Shown: positions 7,348 to 16,014 of the stretch, one piece after another
Numbering within the stretch: position 1 is the first letter of the stretch
Layout: the number at the start of each line of letters is the position of its first letter
DNA from: Silvibacterium acidisoli
Lineage (GTDB): Bacteria; Acidobacteriota; Terriglobia; Terriglobales; Acidobacteriaceae
Assembly: GCA_022870745.1 (NCBI GenBank)
Contig: CP085323.1
Coordinates: 4,712,001 to 4,776,000, forward strand
Length of the DNA: 64,000 nt
Reading direction: 5' to 3'
Notes under the pieces: generated by a model
The model's input: only the letters and a program-made list of their open reading frames with translations
What the model was told of the DNA's origin: nothing
Database searches by the model: none
Position numbers and translations under genes: made by a program

Positions 7348-10236
7348 TCAAACCCGATCTACACGAAGCGTGATCAGCTCCCACCCTGCGACAGGTATGT
7401 TTGCGGGTGCTGGCTCAAGCTGTTCTTCAGCGAGATTGCTGTACCAGGCTTTGCCGGCCATTCTAGGGGCCCAGTTCAGATGCGCCTCGCGTGATTTGCC
7501 GGACGCTCCGAAGAGTCGAACGATCCACGCCTTGCCATCGTCGCTGGGCTTCAGCGTGAAGGCCAGAACATCCTCGGGCTCGACGCGAAGCAGCGAATGC
7601 GAAAGAGCTTTCTCGTGTGACGCATCTGTAATCTCCAAGGGTTCAGATAATCCGACCGCGAACCGGCTGGCCGCTGCAGCGTCTACCGGCCCATGCGGGC
7701 GCAACGCATATCGAAATTCAACCGGACCCTCCTGGTACGCAAGGTAGTTCGTTCCCCAGTGGTTATTCATGACCCACGAATAAAAGGTTTGCGTTTTTTC
7801 GATGTGCTTCCGCCATACGTCTGGAGTCTTCTGCGAGCCCAGCATGGTCGCGCTGATGTAACCCACTTCCACGAGCGGCGCATCGAGCGTAGCCCAGGTC
7901 AGTCCGGTGTTATCGTTCGAGATGTCGATCCACCGCCCTACCGGAATCCAGTTCTTGCAGGAGCCGGGGAGTTGATCGATCTCCGGCTCCATGTTGCCGA
8001 GCGCGATGTCCATAGACATCCTGCCATTGGGAATCGCGAACGGAAACGCGAACTGCACGCTCTCCTTTGAACCGCGTTGCGCGAAATCATCGCCAGGTCC
8101 ACCAACGCCCGGGTGAGGATTGAGGGGAGCACGCTGCTTATCGACGAGGTTCGACAGCTCCAGATAATCCGCACCTGCCGCGAGCCGCAATCTCCTCATG
8201 AGGCTGTTGCAACCGGGCGCCGGAGATTTAATCTTTACCGTGATCAGCAGAGGTCCTTGTTCTTCTACCGTGATCTTCGCAGGACCGCTACGTTGCAGAT
8301 GGTTGATATCCTTGCCGGCGAGAAAGAGATATTCATTCACGCTGCCGCCTTGCGAGGTATCGACAAGGTTCTGCGGATCACCGTGCCGATGCAGCGCGGT
8401 AATATTCCCGGTCGAAGGATCGATCTTCGCTTGAATGATCCCATTGCCCAACACGCCGTCGTTGAATGAAACCGGCGATCCTTCGTCATGCGCCTTCTGA
8501 GAAGAGACGTTATAAGTCGCGACACCGAATGCGGGCACCTTTGAAACTCGAACTGCTAACTCTCCTGTTGAGAGTCGCTGCGATGGAACAGGTTTCCCCG
8601 CATTGTCTGTCACGTGATCGCCTGCTGAGGATAGCTGCTTCGATAGATAGACGATTTCGCTTCGATCCCACGAGGTTGGGTTATGTATCTCGATCCGTCC
8701 TGATGACTGGGAGGTAGCGCCCAGGGCCGATTGCAAGAGCTCTTCGGATGCGTGATCCGCGTCGACAGCAAAAGCCCGCTTCACTTCCCATTGCTTCTTT
8801 GTGAAGGGATTCTCCGAATCGGAGACACTGCACCATGCTCCCCAGGTATGTTCCGAGTAGAGCAGTACATCTCGCCATGCCGCATCGTAAGAAGCAGGCG
8901 CATATGTGCCTGCTGATCGCATCGCCGTCAACGCTGCCGCTTCGCTCAGCCGGTCGGCGGCATTGCGGTTCATTCTGGTTTCAAGCGCCGACGAACCTGC
9001 GCCATCTTCCCAGTACGGGGTGAGGTCACCCCGGTATTGCGGCAACTGGTTGCCATAACGCGCTTCGAATGCCGAGAACGCTGTTGATGTTGATGCGATG
9101 TGGAAGCGCGGCCATTCGTATTTTTCGTTCCATGAGCGGAGGAATTCGCTGAGCTCAGGATCGGGCTCCGCATTGTCACCGTGTCCTGACCAGCGGATGT
9201 ACGAGATGTCGTACGGGTAATGCACTTCATCCATGCGATCCTGGTATTTCGAAACAAAGTCCGCTCCCAGCTTCATCACGTGCGACATGGCATAGCCGGT
9301 CCAGGGAACCCAGAAAAGTATCTTGTCCTTTCCGGATGGTCCCACCCAATAGAACGGCTTGTCCTGCCAGGCCACCATGAAGGTGCCGATCCGATCGAAG
9401 TAATTTGGCGCCGCGGAGAAGTAGCGGATACCGGCCTGCGACATAGCCGGCACCGTACCCCATGAAAAACCTGGCACATCGCTCATCATGGCCGAATCGA
9501 TCTTGACCCCGCATTGCTTCCCAAGCCTGGTGCCATAGCGAAAGAGCTGCAATAGTTCTTCAGGCCTGCACAGGCCGGTCAGTTCATTCGCGTAGGATCC
9601 GTTCAGGCCGATCCAGCCGTTGCGTACAGCTTCGAGGAATGCAGCCTTTTCGCTCTGCGGCCGGCGCTGCATAAACAGATCAGCACCCCACAGTACTTCG
9701 AGGTTCCATACGAACCGCGAGCCCTCGGGATAGTCTGCAGTTTTGCGTGCAAGCTCGATGCCGCGGGTGATGTTCTGCATCTGCTTCTCTTCCACGTCGG
9801 CCTGCAGGTCGGTATACCCGAGGTCATGGTGAGAGTGCGGCAGGACGTAGATCAACATCTGCAGCACCTGTCGAAGCTCCACATTCTCCGATTGCGTCGA
9901 TCCGTTAACCTCAACAGATATCGCAGCCGTCTGGGTGCTCTGCACAGGATCGATGTAAACCTCAAAACTACTCGCAGCCGAGGGTACCGGGCGACGGTCG
10001 ATTTCTTCCCCGTTCATCCGGGTAATGACGCTGCCGTTTGGGCTCTTTGTTTGAAGATTGATCTGAATCGGCTGCACCAATTTGCCGTTCTTCCTGGCCA
10101 GGGCGCGTATGGGAACGGCCAGAGTGCTTTTTGGCTTGTCCTCTGTTTCAGCTTCCGCCGCACCCCACGATGCAGTTGGGCGGAATGCACCACCGGCAGC
10201 AAGCGTCAGTCCCTTAAGGACATCTCTTCTCTTCAA
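7348..10236 (-). CDS. GH38-type glycoside hydrolase with Tat-like signal
   Basis: The protein of about 962 residues begins with KRRDVLKGLTLAAGG, a twin-arginine-like signal. An N-terminal beta region is followed near residues 130-140 by LPHSHHDLGYT, which contains the HxHxD-like zinc-binding signature of GH38 alpha-mannosidases, and near residue 250 by MSDVPGFSWG, where the Asp is the expected nucleophile/zinc ligand. The C-terminal half is all-beta, as in the family. I chose the TTG at 10236 because GAGG lies 7 bases before it; a TTG at 10281 would add 15 residues. Substrate specificity (alpha-mannoside or another sugar) cannot be read from the sequence. It is the last gene of a leftward run with mannonate dehydratase and an SDR. 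Confidence 0.8.
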   Translation of the reverse strand: MKRRDVLKGLTLAAGGAFRPTASWGAAEAETEDKPKSTLAVPIRALARKNGKLVQPIQINLQTKSPNGSVITRMNGEEIDRRPVPSAASSFEVYIDPVQSTQTAAISVEVNGSTQSENVELRQVLQMLIYVLPHSHHDLGYTDLQADVEEKQMQNITRGIELARKTADYPEGSRFVWNLEVLWGADLFMQRRPQSEKAAFLEAVRNGWIGLNGSYANELTGLCRPEELLQLFRYGTRLGKQCGVKIDSAMMSDVPGFSWGTVPAMSQAGIRYFSAAPNYFDRIGTFMVAWQDKPFYWVGPSGKDKILFWVPWTGYAMSHVMKLGADFVSKYQDRMDEVHYPYDISYIRWSGHGDNAEPDPELSEFLRSWNEKYEWPRFHIASTSTAFSAFEARYGNQLPQYRGDLTPYWEDGAGSSALETRMNRNAADRLSEAAALTAMRSAGTYAPASYDAAWRDVLLYSEHTWGAWCSVSDSENPFTKKQWEVKRAFAVDADHASEELLQSALGATSQSSGRIEIHNPTSWDRSEIVYLSKQLSSAGDHVTDNAGKPVPSQRLSTGELAVRVSKVPAFGVATYNVSSQKAHDEGSPVSFNDGVLGNGIIQAKIDPSTGNITALHRHGDPQNLVDTSQGGSVNEYLFLAGKDINHLQRSGPAKITVEEQGPLLITVKIKSPAPGCNSLMRRLRLAAGADYLELSNLVDKQRAPLNPHPGVGGPGDDFAQRGSKESVQFAFPFAIPNGRMSMDIALGNMEPEIDQLPGSCKNWIPVGRWIDISNDNTGLTWATLDAPLVEVGYISATMLGSQKTPDVWRKHIEKTQTFYSWVMNNHWGTNYLAYQEGPVEFRYALRPHGPVDAAAASRFAVGLSEPLEITDASHEKALSHSLLRVEPEDVLAFTLKPSDDGKAWIVRLFGASGKSREAHLNWAPRMAGKAWYSNLAEEQLEPAPANIPVAGWELITLRVDRV

Positions 10237-10243
10237 CAGACCA

Positions 10244-10247
10244 CCTC
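10244..10247 (-). promoter_or_regulatory. Ribosome-binding site deciding a TTG start
   Basis: On the minus strand GAGG is followed by 7 bases and TTG (10236). No comparable site precedes the longer in-frame TTG at 10281, so the shorter start of the GH38-type gene is preferred. Confidence 0.5.
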
Positions 10248-10397
10248 TAATGGGCGCATATACCCTGTTAACTTTGATCAATTACCGTTACAAAACGAAT
10301 CTGCCGCGGCAGGTATCGATGGGTGAGCTTCATCTTCTCCATCACATCGCCGGTGAAACATATGAGGCGGCAAACAACTCGTCGTCCGATGAACTCT

Positions 10398-11495
10398 TCA
10401 TACTTGCTTCGTCCCCTGCTTCGGCCTTTTGGGGAGCGTTGCCAGCACTCCCTGGATAAATCCAATCGTGTGCGCCATGCCGGAATGCCATGGTGCAGCA
10501 CAGGTCATCTGCGGCGTGTGATCGGGAATGACGACCCCTTCAAAGCTGTTTGCGTGTAGAAGACCGAGAACCCTCACCATATCGACATCTCCTTCGTCGA
10601 TGAAGGTTTCGCGATATTCAGGTACTTTACCCGTAATATTCCGGAGATGTACGTAGGCAATCTTTCCCTGTCTGCTGTAACGGTCCACGGCATCGTAAAC
10701 ACTTCCTTCACGCATCTCCGAGATCGTTCCAACGCAGAATTCAAGAGCGTTGCTGGTGCTGGGTACGACATCGATAAGCCTTTGATACATGTCTGGCTGA
10801 TACACGAGCCGAGGCTGCCGGCGCATGGACGGCATGGGAGGGTCGTCGGGATGCGCAGCCAGACGGACGCCGGCCTGCTCTGCCACCGGTATGATCCGCT
10901 GGAGAAAAAACTCGAGCCGCTTCCACAATTCGTCATACGAGGCGCTCGGTGTCTGTCCCGTGGCATGCGGATCGTAGATCATGTTCCAGACAGTGCCATT
11001 TGCTAGAGGCTCATCGAGGGGACCATCGCTGCCCACGGTAACAGCACCTCCACGCCCCCATGGGCCGGAGACGCGTCCGCATACTCCCGCGATGCTGAAG
11101 TTATAGCCGAGGGTAGGAATGCCTGCTTCTCCCATGTTGCGAACGATTGCCGCTATGCGTTCGATCTGCTCATCGCGGCGAGGACCACCCAGGATAACGT
11201 CATACCAGGTGGCCGGATCGAGATTTTCAATCGCTTCGAGAATGAGGCCGGCATCTTCGATCTCACTGCGAATCCTCTTCAGCTCGCGAGCACTCCATAT
11301 GGCATCATCGGGGTCGCCCGCTACACCCCAGTATCCGTATTTGCCACCTGTCGGCTGGTTGTTGTTGGGGTTTGCATTCCCGCCACGAAAGTAGTCGACC
11401 AGGTGAATCACTACATGGGTGCAACCCGCCTGCCTCGCAAAGTCATAGTTTTCGCGAGACAGCATGTGCCGATAGAGGCCGAGACCAATCTTCAC
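10398..11495 (-). CDS. uxuA: Mannonate dehydratase
   Basis: The 365-residue cytoplasmic TIM-barrel protein matches the UxuA family (N-terminus KIGLGLYRHML, later NFSIAGVCGR and AAHPDDPPMPS with metal-binding His/Asp). UxuA removes water from D-mannonate to give 2-keto-3-deoxygluconate in glucuronate catabolism, using a divalent metal. Length is normal for the family. It lies 68 bases after an SDR gene on the same strand; in Bacillus the preceding step, fructuronate to mannonate, is done by an SDR, so the two genes may be consecutive steps. The pathway assignment is inference, the family call is firm. Confidence 0.92.
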   Translation of the reverse strand: MKIGLGLYRHMLSRENYDFARQAGCTHVVIHLVDYFRGGNANPNNNQPTGGKYGYWGVAGDPDDAIWSARELKRIRSEIEDAGLILEAIENLDPATWYDVILGGPRRDEQIERIAAIVRNMGEAGIPTLGYNFSIAGVCGRVSGPWGRGGAVTVGSDGPLDEPLANGTVWNMIYDPHATGQTPSASYDELWKRLEFFLQRIIPVAEQAGVRLAAHPDDPPMPSMRRQPRLVYQPDMYQRLIDVVPSTSNALEFCVGTISEMREGSVYDAVDRYSRQGKIAYVHLRNITGKVPEYRETFIDEGDVDMVRVLGLLHANSFEGVVIPDHTPQMTCAAPWHSGMAHTIGFIQGVLATLPKRPKQGTKQV

Positions 11496-11563
11496 GTTTC
11501 ACTCCAGATCGTTACTTGTCGTCTCCGTGTTCCCGGCCAAGTGGAACAACGCTGACGATGGCG

Positions 11564-12385
11564 CTATCGATCTTCTTCTGTTGTACCCAGTCCTGAGCCT
11601 TGAAGCCCCATGCCTCCGGCCGGAGTTGAGAGACCTCCGTCAACGAGTAAGGTCGTTCCAGTGATAAACGAAGCCCAGTCGCTCGCCAGGAAAACAATCG
11701 CGTTGGCAACTTCTTCCGGCGTGCCGATTCTGCCAAGCGGATGCATCCGGCGACAGGTGTCGAAGAGTGCCTCCGCAGCGCCGGATTGCTCAGCAGACCA
11801 GCGCATCATCGGTGTGTCGATCGTTCCCGGGCATACGCAGTTTGCGCGTACATTCTGCAGCGCATAGTCGAGTGCTATCGATCGCGTGATGCCGAGCAGG
11901 GCATGTTTCGCGGCGACATATGCCGCGGACTTCACCACGGCGCTCATGCTCTGCACCGATCCCACGATCACAATCGAACCACCGCCTGATGCAAGCATCG
12001 CGGGGATACCGAAACGGGTGACATGGAAGCAGCCCTTTACATGCACGCCAAATATCTCGTCCCAGATCTGAGAACTTGTGTGGGAGATATCGCCATAGCG
12101 CTGGATGCCCGCGTTGCTGACGATTACATGCAACGATCCAAACTTTTCTATGGTTCTGTCGATTGCCTCTCGTACGCTGTCTTCATTTGCGATATCGCAG
12201 ACGATAGCGCATGCTTTGTATCCCTCGGCATCAAGCTCTGCTACAAAGGCCTTCAACGCGTCGCCATTACGGTCGAGGATCGCAACGGATGCTCCCAGTT
12301 CGCACAATTTGCGCGCAGTGGCCGCTCCTATCCCCATCGCTCCGCCTGTTACGACTGCAGTCTTTCCATCAAATCGAATTGCCAT
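11564..12385 (-). CDS. SDR-family oxidoreductase, possible fructuronate reductase
   Basis: The 273-residue protein has the classical SDR pattern: nucleotide-binding TGGAMGIG near residue 14, NAG in SNAGIQ, and a catalytic SVQSMSAVVKSAAYVAAKH with Tyr and Lys four apart. It ends with the family's VDGG segment. It is the first gene of the leftward SDR-uxuA-GH38 run, which makes reduction of fructuronate to mannonate, as for the SDR-type UxuB of Bacillus, a reasonable guess. Many other sugar or sugar-acid substrates are equally possible from sequence. Confidence 0.88.
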   Translation of the reverse strand: MAIRFDGKTAVVTGGAMGIGAATARKLCELGASVAILDRNGDALKAFVAELDAEGYKACAIVCDIANEDSVREAIDRTIEKFGSLHVIVSNAGIQRYGDISHTSSQIWDEIFGVHVKGCFHVTRFGIPAMLASGGGSIVIVGSVQSMSAVVKSAAYVAAKHALLGITRSIALDYALQNVRANCVCPGTIDTPMMRWSAEQSGAAEALFDTCRRMHPLGRIGTPEEVANAIVFLASDWASFITGTTLLVDGGLSTPAGGMGLQGSGLGTTEEDR

Positions 12386-12827
12386 AGCCTCCCTGTTCGC
12401 AGCGACAACCGCGTGAACCGTTAAACGCCAGGTTCGTAGTCGAGTCCTTCAGCAAATACGGTGAAGCAGAGAGCGCAATGAGGAGTTTCATGTCGTCTCA
12501 AACTTGCATATGTTTACGAGTGACCGATTATACCTATGCGGTGACCTTGGTAGCCATGGCCCTCACCGCTCTGCTGGAGCAACAATGCTGTCGCCGAGCA
12601 CGATCACGGCGGGAATCTCATCATCTGAGATTGGAAAGCCGAACACGCGATTTCCATCCAGTGTCGAAGGACGAATGTTCTTCTCAATGGCGTCAGCTTG
12701 CGTAGCCTTGATCACTGTAACGATCACGCGACCAGAGATAGAAGACAGACAACCAGGCAGGCACGGCAAGAAGTCGCGATAGTCACCGAAGCATTTGCGT
12801 CCGCAAGATATCCACAATCTCTAGACG
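12386..12827. other. Intergenic stretch between the SDR and the riboswitch promoter
   Basis: The only frame with a protein-like feel is the minus-strand one at 12563-12817, listed separately. Otherwise no gene, RNA gene or repeat is recognised. The promoter of the leftward SDR-uxuA-GH38 operon should lie at the low end of this stretch, but no clear -35/-10 pair was found. Confidence 0.4.
12563..12817 (-). CDS. Small unrecognised ORF, possible gene remnant
   Basis: The 84-residue frame has an unconvincing N-terminus rich in Cys, but the last 55 residues (from VIVTVIKATQ through FGFPISDDEIPAVIVLG to the end) have a balanced composition typical of real protein. It is unlike anything I recognise. 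It may be the tail of a decayed gene, since the upstream side runs straight into the riboswitch promoter. No ribosome-binding site is evident. Confidence 0.25.
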   Translation of the reverse strand: MWISCGRKCFGDYRDFLPCLPGCLSSISGRVIVTVIKATQADAIEKNIRPSTLDGNRVFGFPISDDEIPAVIVLGDSIVAPAER

Positions 12828-12856
12828 TTGCGAACTTCCCTACCTCAAGATATAGT
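12828..12856 (+). promoter_or_regulatory. Sigma70-like promoter of the riboswitch-nrdAB transcript
   Basis: TTGCGA at 12828-12833 and TATAGT at 12851-12856 are exactly 17 bases apart. The predicted start point near 12863 lies just before the 5' strand of the cobalamin riboswitch P1 helix. Confidence 0.6.
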
Positions 12857-12870
12857 CACTTTATTCCTAT

Positions 12871-13021
12871 GGTTCTTCTCTCACGGGAGGATGAAAAGGG
12901 AATCCGGTGAGAATCCGGAACTGCCCCGCAGCGGTAAACAGGGACGAACGCCAATCGACACTGGGCACAGCCTGGGAAGTCCGGCAAGTAGATTTGAACC
13001 TGTAAGTCCGAAGACCTGCCA
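12871..13021 (+). promoter_or_regulatory. Cobalamin riboswitch aptamer upstream of nrdA
   Basis: The block GAATCCGGTGAGAATCCGG followed by AACTGCCCCGCAGCGGTAA (12899-12937) is the conserved core of B12 aptamers. It is followed by GACACTG...TGGGAAGTCC (12957-12982, the B12 box region) and AGTCCGAAGACCTGCC (13005-13020). The P1 helix can form between GGTTCTTC (12871-12878) and GAAGACC (13010-13016). In the known family, adenosylcobalamin binding switches off the downstream genes. Here that would turn off the B12-independent reductase when B12 is available. Confidence 0.93.
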
Positions 13022-13065
13022 TGGAAACATTCGCTGACGCCTCCGAGGGGAGGCGAGGTGGCAGG
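13015..13065 (+). promoter_or_regulatory. Likely expression platform of the B12 riboswitch
   Basis: CCTGCCA (13015-13021), the 3' edge of the aptamer, can pair with TGGCAGG (13059-13065), enclosing a GCCTCC/GGAGGC hairpin (13039-13054). The pairing competes with P1, so the two folds should be mutually exclusive. No U-tract follows, so control may act on the ribosome-binding site AAAGGAG near 13120 or through Rho rather than by an intrinsic terminator. That last part is inference. Confidence 0.5.
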
Positions 13066-13133
13066 GGCTTGTCGTCGTCAGGCACGCATCTGTTTCCCCG
13101 CATCGCTTTCTGAGGCCAAAGGAGATTCTTCTG

Positions 13134-15992
13134 ATGGCCACACAGACCCAGAACTTTAACACCGTTACGCCGGTTGCTCCCACAACCGGAGGCTTTGCAA
13201 ACGAAACCTCCCAGCAGAAGCAATCCGTTGGACTGCAGGTGATTCGCAGGAACGGATCCTTCTCCCCCTTCGACTCCAAAAAGATATCCGTGGCGATTAC
13301 AAAAGCATTCGTCGCCGTGGAAGGCACAGAGGCAGTTGCATCGCAACGGATTCGCGAAGCGGTCGATTCCCTGACCCGCCAGATTGTCGAGACGCTGGGA
13401 CGACGCAGTGCCCCGGGGCGTCCGATCCATATCGAAGATATCCAGGACCAGGTCGAACTCGCCCTGATGCGGAATGGCGAGCACAAGATCGCCCGCGCAT
13501 ATGTCCTCTACCGTGAAGAACGCACCCAGGAACGCCGTAAGCGCGAAGAACAGATCGCGAGCCCGTCAAAGCCTGCCCTGAAGGTTCGCCTAAAGAATGG
13601 CGAGACCGAGCCGCTTGATGAAGCTCGTCTGCTCCAGGATGTTGCCTCCGCCTGTGCGGGACTCGATGGCGTGAGCACCGATGCCGTCATGGCCCAGGTC
13701 CATCGCAACCTGTACGACGGCATTTTGCTGCACGAACTCGGTCTTGCCCAGACCATGGCCGCACGTGCACTTGTCGAGCAGGAACCGAACTACGCTTATG
13801 TAAGTGCGCGGCTGCTGCTCAACATTCTGCGTGAGGAAGCACTTGCTTTCGTACTGCCCGAGGCCGCTTCCGGCACGCAGGGACACAGCGAATTACAGTA
13901 TGCGGAATACTTCCCCGCCTTTGTGCGTCGAGGCATCGAGCTGCAGATGCTCGACCGCGAGCTCGGCAACTTCGACGTGTTACGTCTGGCTGCAGCGCTC
14001 AAACCCGAGCGCGATCTCAACTTCCAGTTCCTGGGCCTGCAGACGCTCTACGATCGATACTTCCTGCATAGCGAGGGGACGCGGTTCGAACTACCCCAGG
14101 CCTTCTTCATGCGCGTTGCCATGGGACTGGCAGTGCGTGAAATCGACCGTGATGCGCGCGCCATCGAATTCTACGAGTTGCTTTCATCCTTCGACTTCAT
14201 GTGCTCGACGCCGACGCTATTCAACTCCGGCACGTTGCGTCCCCAGCTGTCTTCCTGTTTTCTGACAACTATCGGCGATGATCTCGATGGCATCTTCAAG
14301 GCGATCAAAGACAACGCGCTGCTTTCGAAGTACGCTGGCGGCCTCGGCAACGACTGGAGCCCCGTACGCGGCCTCGGTGCGCATATTCGCGGCACGAACG
14401 GCCAATCGCAGGGTGTCGTTCCCTTCCTAAAAGTTGCCAACGACACGGCGATCGCGGTCAACCAGGGAGGCAAGCGTAAGGGAGCGGTCTGTGGTTATCT
14501 CGAAACCTGGCACATAGACATCGAAGAGTTTCTCGACCTGAGAAAGAACACCGGTGACGATCGCCGCCGCACCCACGACATGAACACGGCGAACTGGGTT
14601 CCCGACCTCTTCCTCGAACGAGTGGAAGAAGACGGCGCCTGGACACTGTTCTCTCCCGATGAAACGCCTGACCTCCACGATTTGTATGGAAAGGCCTTCG
14701 CAGAGCGCTACACGCATTACGAAGCAAAAGCGCGGCGCGGCGAAATGAGCGTGTCGCGTAGCCTGCGCGCGGTCGATCTCTGGCGCAGGATGCTGACCAT
14801 GCTCTTCGAGACCGGCCACCCATGGATCACCTTCAAGGATCCCTGCAATCTGCGTTCACCTCAACAGCACGCAGGCGTGGTGCATTCATCGAACCTCTGC
14901 ACGGAAATCACACTCAACACCAACCAGCGTGAGATCGCCGTCTGCAACCTCGGATCGATTAACCTTGCGAATCATGTCTTCGCAAGCGGCATCGATGAAA
15001 CGCGCCTAAAGCGCACGATCGACACTGCCATGCGCATGCTCGACAATGTAATCGACATCAACTTCTACACCGTGCCAGAGGCACGCTACTCCAACCTGCG
15101 CCATCGGCCCGTGGGTCTCGGCATCATGGGCTACCAGGACGCGCTCTATGCGCTGCGCATTCCCTACGCATCGGAAGAGGCAGCACGCTTTGCCGACGAG
15201 AGCATGGAGATCATCAGCTATCACACCATCTCGGCATCAGTGGACCTCGCGGCTGAGCGCGGGCGCTACGCAACCTTCGAAGGTTCGCTCTGGAGCCGGG
15301 GTATCCTGCCGATCGATTCCATTGCACTGTTACAGGAGAATCGCAAGCAGGCACTGGAGCTCGACACTGCATCGAAGCTCGATTGGTCACAGCTACGCGA
15401 GCGCGTGAAGACTGTTGGCATGCGCAACTCGAACACCATGGCGATTGCGCCCACCGCGACCATTTCAAATATCTGTGGCGTCACGCAATCGATTGAACCG
15501 ACCTATCAAAACCTGTTCGTGAAATCGAATATGTCGGGCGACTTCACGGTCGCGAATGCAGCCCTGGTGCATGATCTCAAAAAGAGAAACCTATGGGACG
15601 ACGTGATGGTCAGCGACCTCAAATATTTCGACGGCTCGTTGGGCGCAATCGATCGAGTGCCCGAAGACCTGAAGCAACTCTATGCCACATCCTTCGAAAT
15701 CGATCCGAAGTGGCTGATTCAGTCAGCGGCTCGTCGTCAGAAATGGATCGACCAGGCGCAGTCGCTCAACCTGTACATCGCGCAACCGAGCGGCAAGAAG
15801 CTTGACACGCTCTACCGCGATGCGTGGCACGCAGGATTGAAGACGACATACTACCTCCGCTCGCGGAGCGCGACACACGTAGAGAAATCGACATTGACCC
15901 GCACAGACGGCAAGCTGAACGCGGTGTCGCTGCAGGCGTCCATCGGCAAGGCCTGCTCTATCGACGACCCAACCTGCGAAGCCTGCCAGTAG
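13134..15992 (+). CDS. nrdA: Class I ribonucleotide reductase large subunit with tandem ATP cones
   Basis: This catalytic subunit (952 residues) reduces ribonucleoside diphosphates to deoxyribonucleotides. Residues about 34-130 and 145-240 form two consecutive ATP-cone domains, the sites of dATP/ATP control. The barrel carries SSCFLTT with Cys375, NLCTEI with Cys589 and Glu591, and VCNLGS with Cys604, matching the redox pair and thiyl-radical cysteine of class I enzymes. The C-terminal CEACQ (Cys948, Cys951) is the thioredoxin-linked shuttle pair. It is preceded by AAAGGAG and by the B12 riboswitch and is followed 22 bases later by nrdB. The double ATP cone suggests complex allosteric control. 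Confidence 0.96.
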   Translation: MATQTQNFNTVTPVAPTTGGFANETSQQKQSVGLQVIRRNGSFSPFDSKKISVAITKAFVAVEGTEAVASQRIREAVDSLTRQIVETLGRRSAPGRPIHIEDIQDQVELALMRNGEHKIARAYVLYREERTQERRKREEQIASPSKPALKVRLKNGETEPLDEARLLQDVASACAGLDGVSTDAVMAQVHRNLYDGILLHELGLAQTMAARALVEQEPNYAYVSARLLLNILREEALAFVLPEAASGTQGHSELQYAEYFPAFVRRGIELQMLDRELGNFDVLRLAAALKPERDLNFQFLGLQTLYDRYFLHSEGTRFELPQAFFMRVAMGLAVREIDRDARAIEFYELLSSFDFMCSTPTLFNSGTLRPQLSSCFLTTIGDDLDGIFKAIKDNALLSKYAGGLGNDWSPVRGLGAHIRGTNGQSQGVVPFLKVANDTAIAVNQGGKRKGAVCGYLETWHIDIEEFLDLRKNTGDDRRRTHDMNTANWVPDLFLERVEEDGAWTLFSPDETPDLHDLYGKAFAERYTHYEAKARRGEMSVSRSLRAVDLWRRMLTMLFETGHPWITFKDPCNLRSPQQHAGVVHSSNLCTEITLNTNQREIAVCNLGSINLANHVFASGIDETRLKRTIDTAMRMLDNVIDINFYTVPEARYSNLRHRPVGLGIMGYQDALYALRIPYASEEAARFADESMEIISYHTISASVDLAAERGRYATFEGSLWSRGILPIDSIALLQENRKQALELDTASKLDWSQLRERVKTVGMRNSNTMAIAPTATISNICGVTQSIEPTYQNLFVKSNMSGDFTVANAALVHDLKKRNLWDDVMVSDLKYFDGSLGAIDRVPEDLKQLYATSFEIDPKWLIQSAARRQKWIDQAQSLNLYIAQPSGKKLDTLYRDAWHAGLKTTYYLRSRSATHVEKSTLTRTDGKLNAVSLQASIGKACSIDDPTCEACQ

Positions 15993-16014
15993 CAGCCGGC
16001 GATAAGGAAACCAA

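Noticed and set aside
10301-10312. CTGCCGCGGCAG palindrome between GH38 and uxuA
   Set aside because: A self-complementary 12-mer without loop or strong T run; too little to call a terminator or operator.
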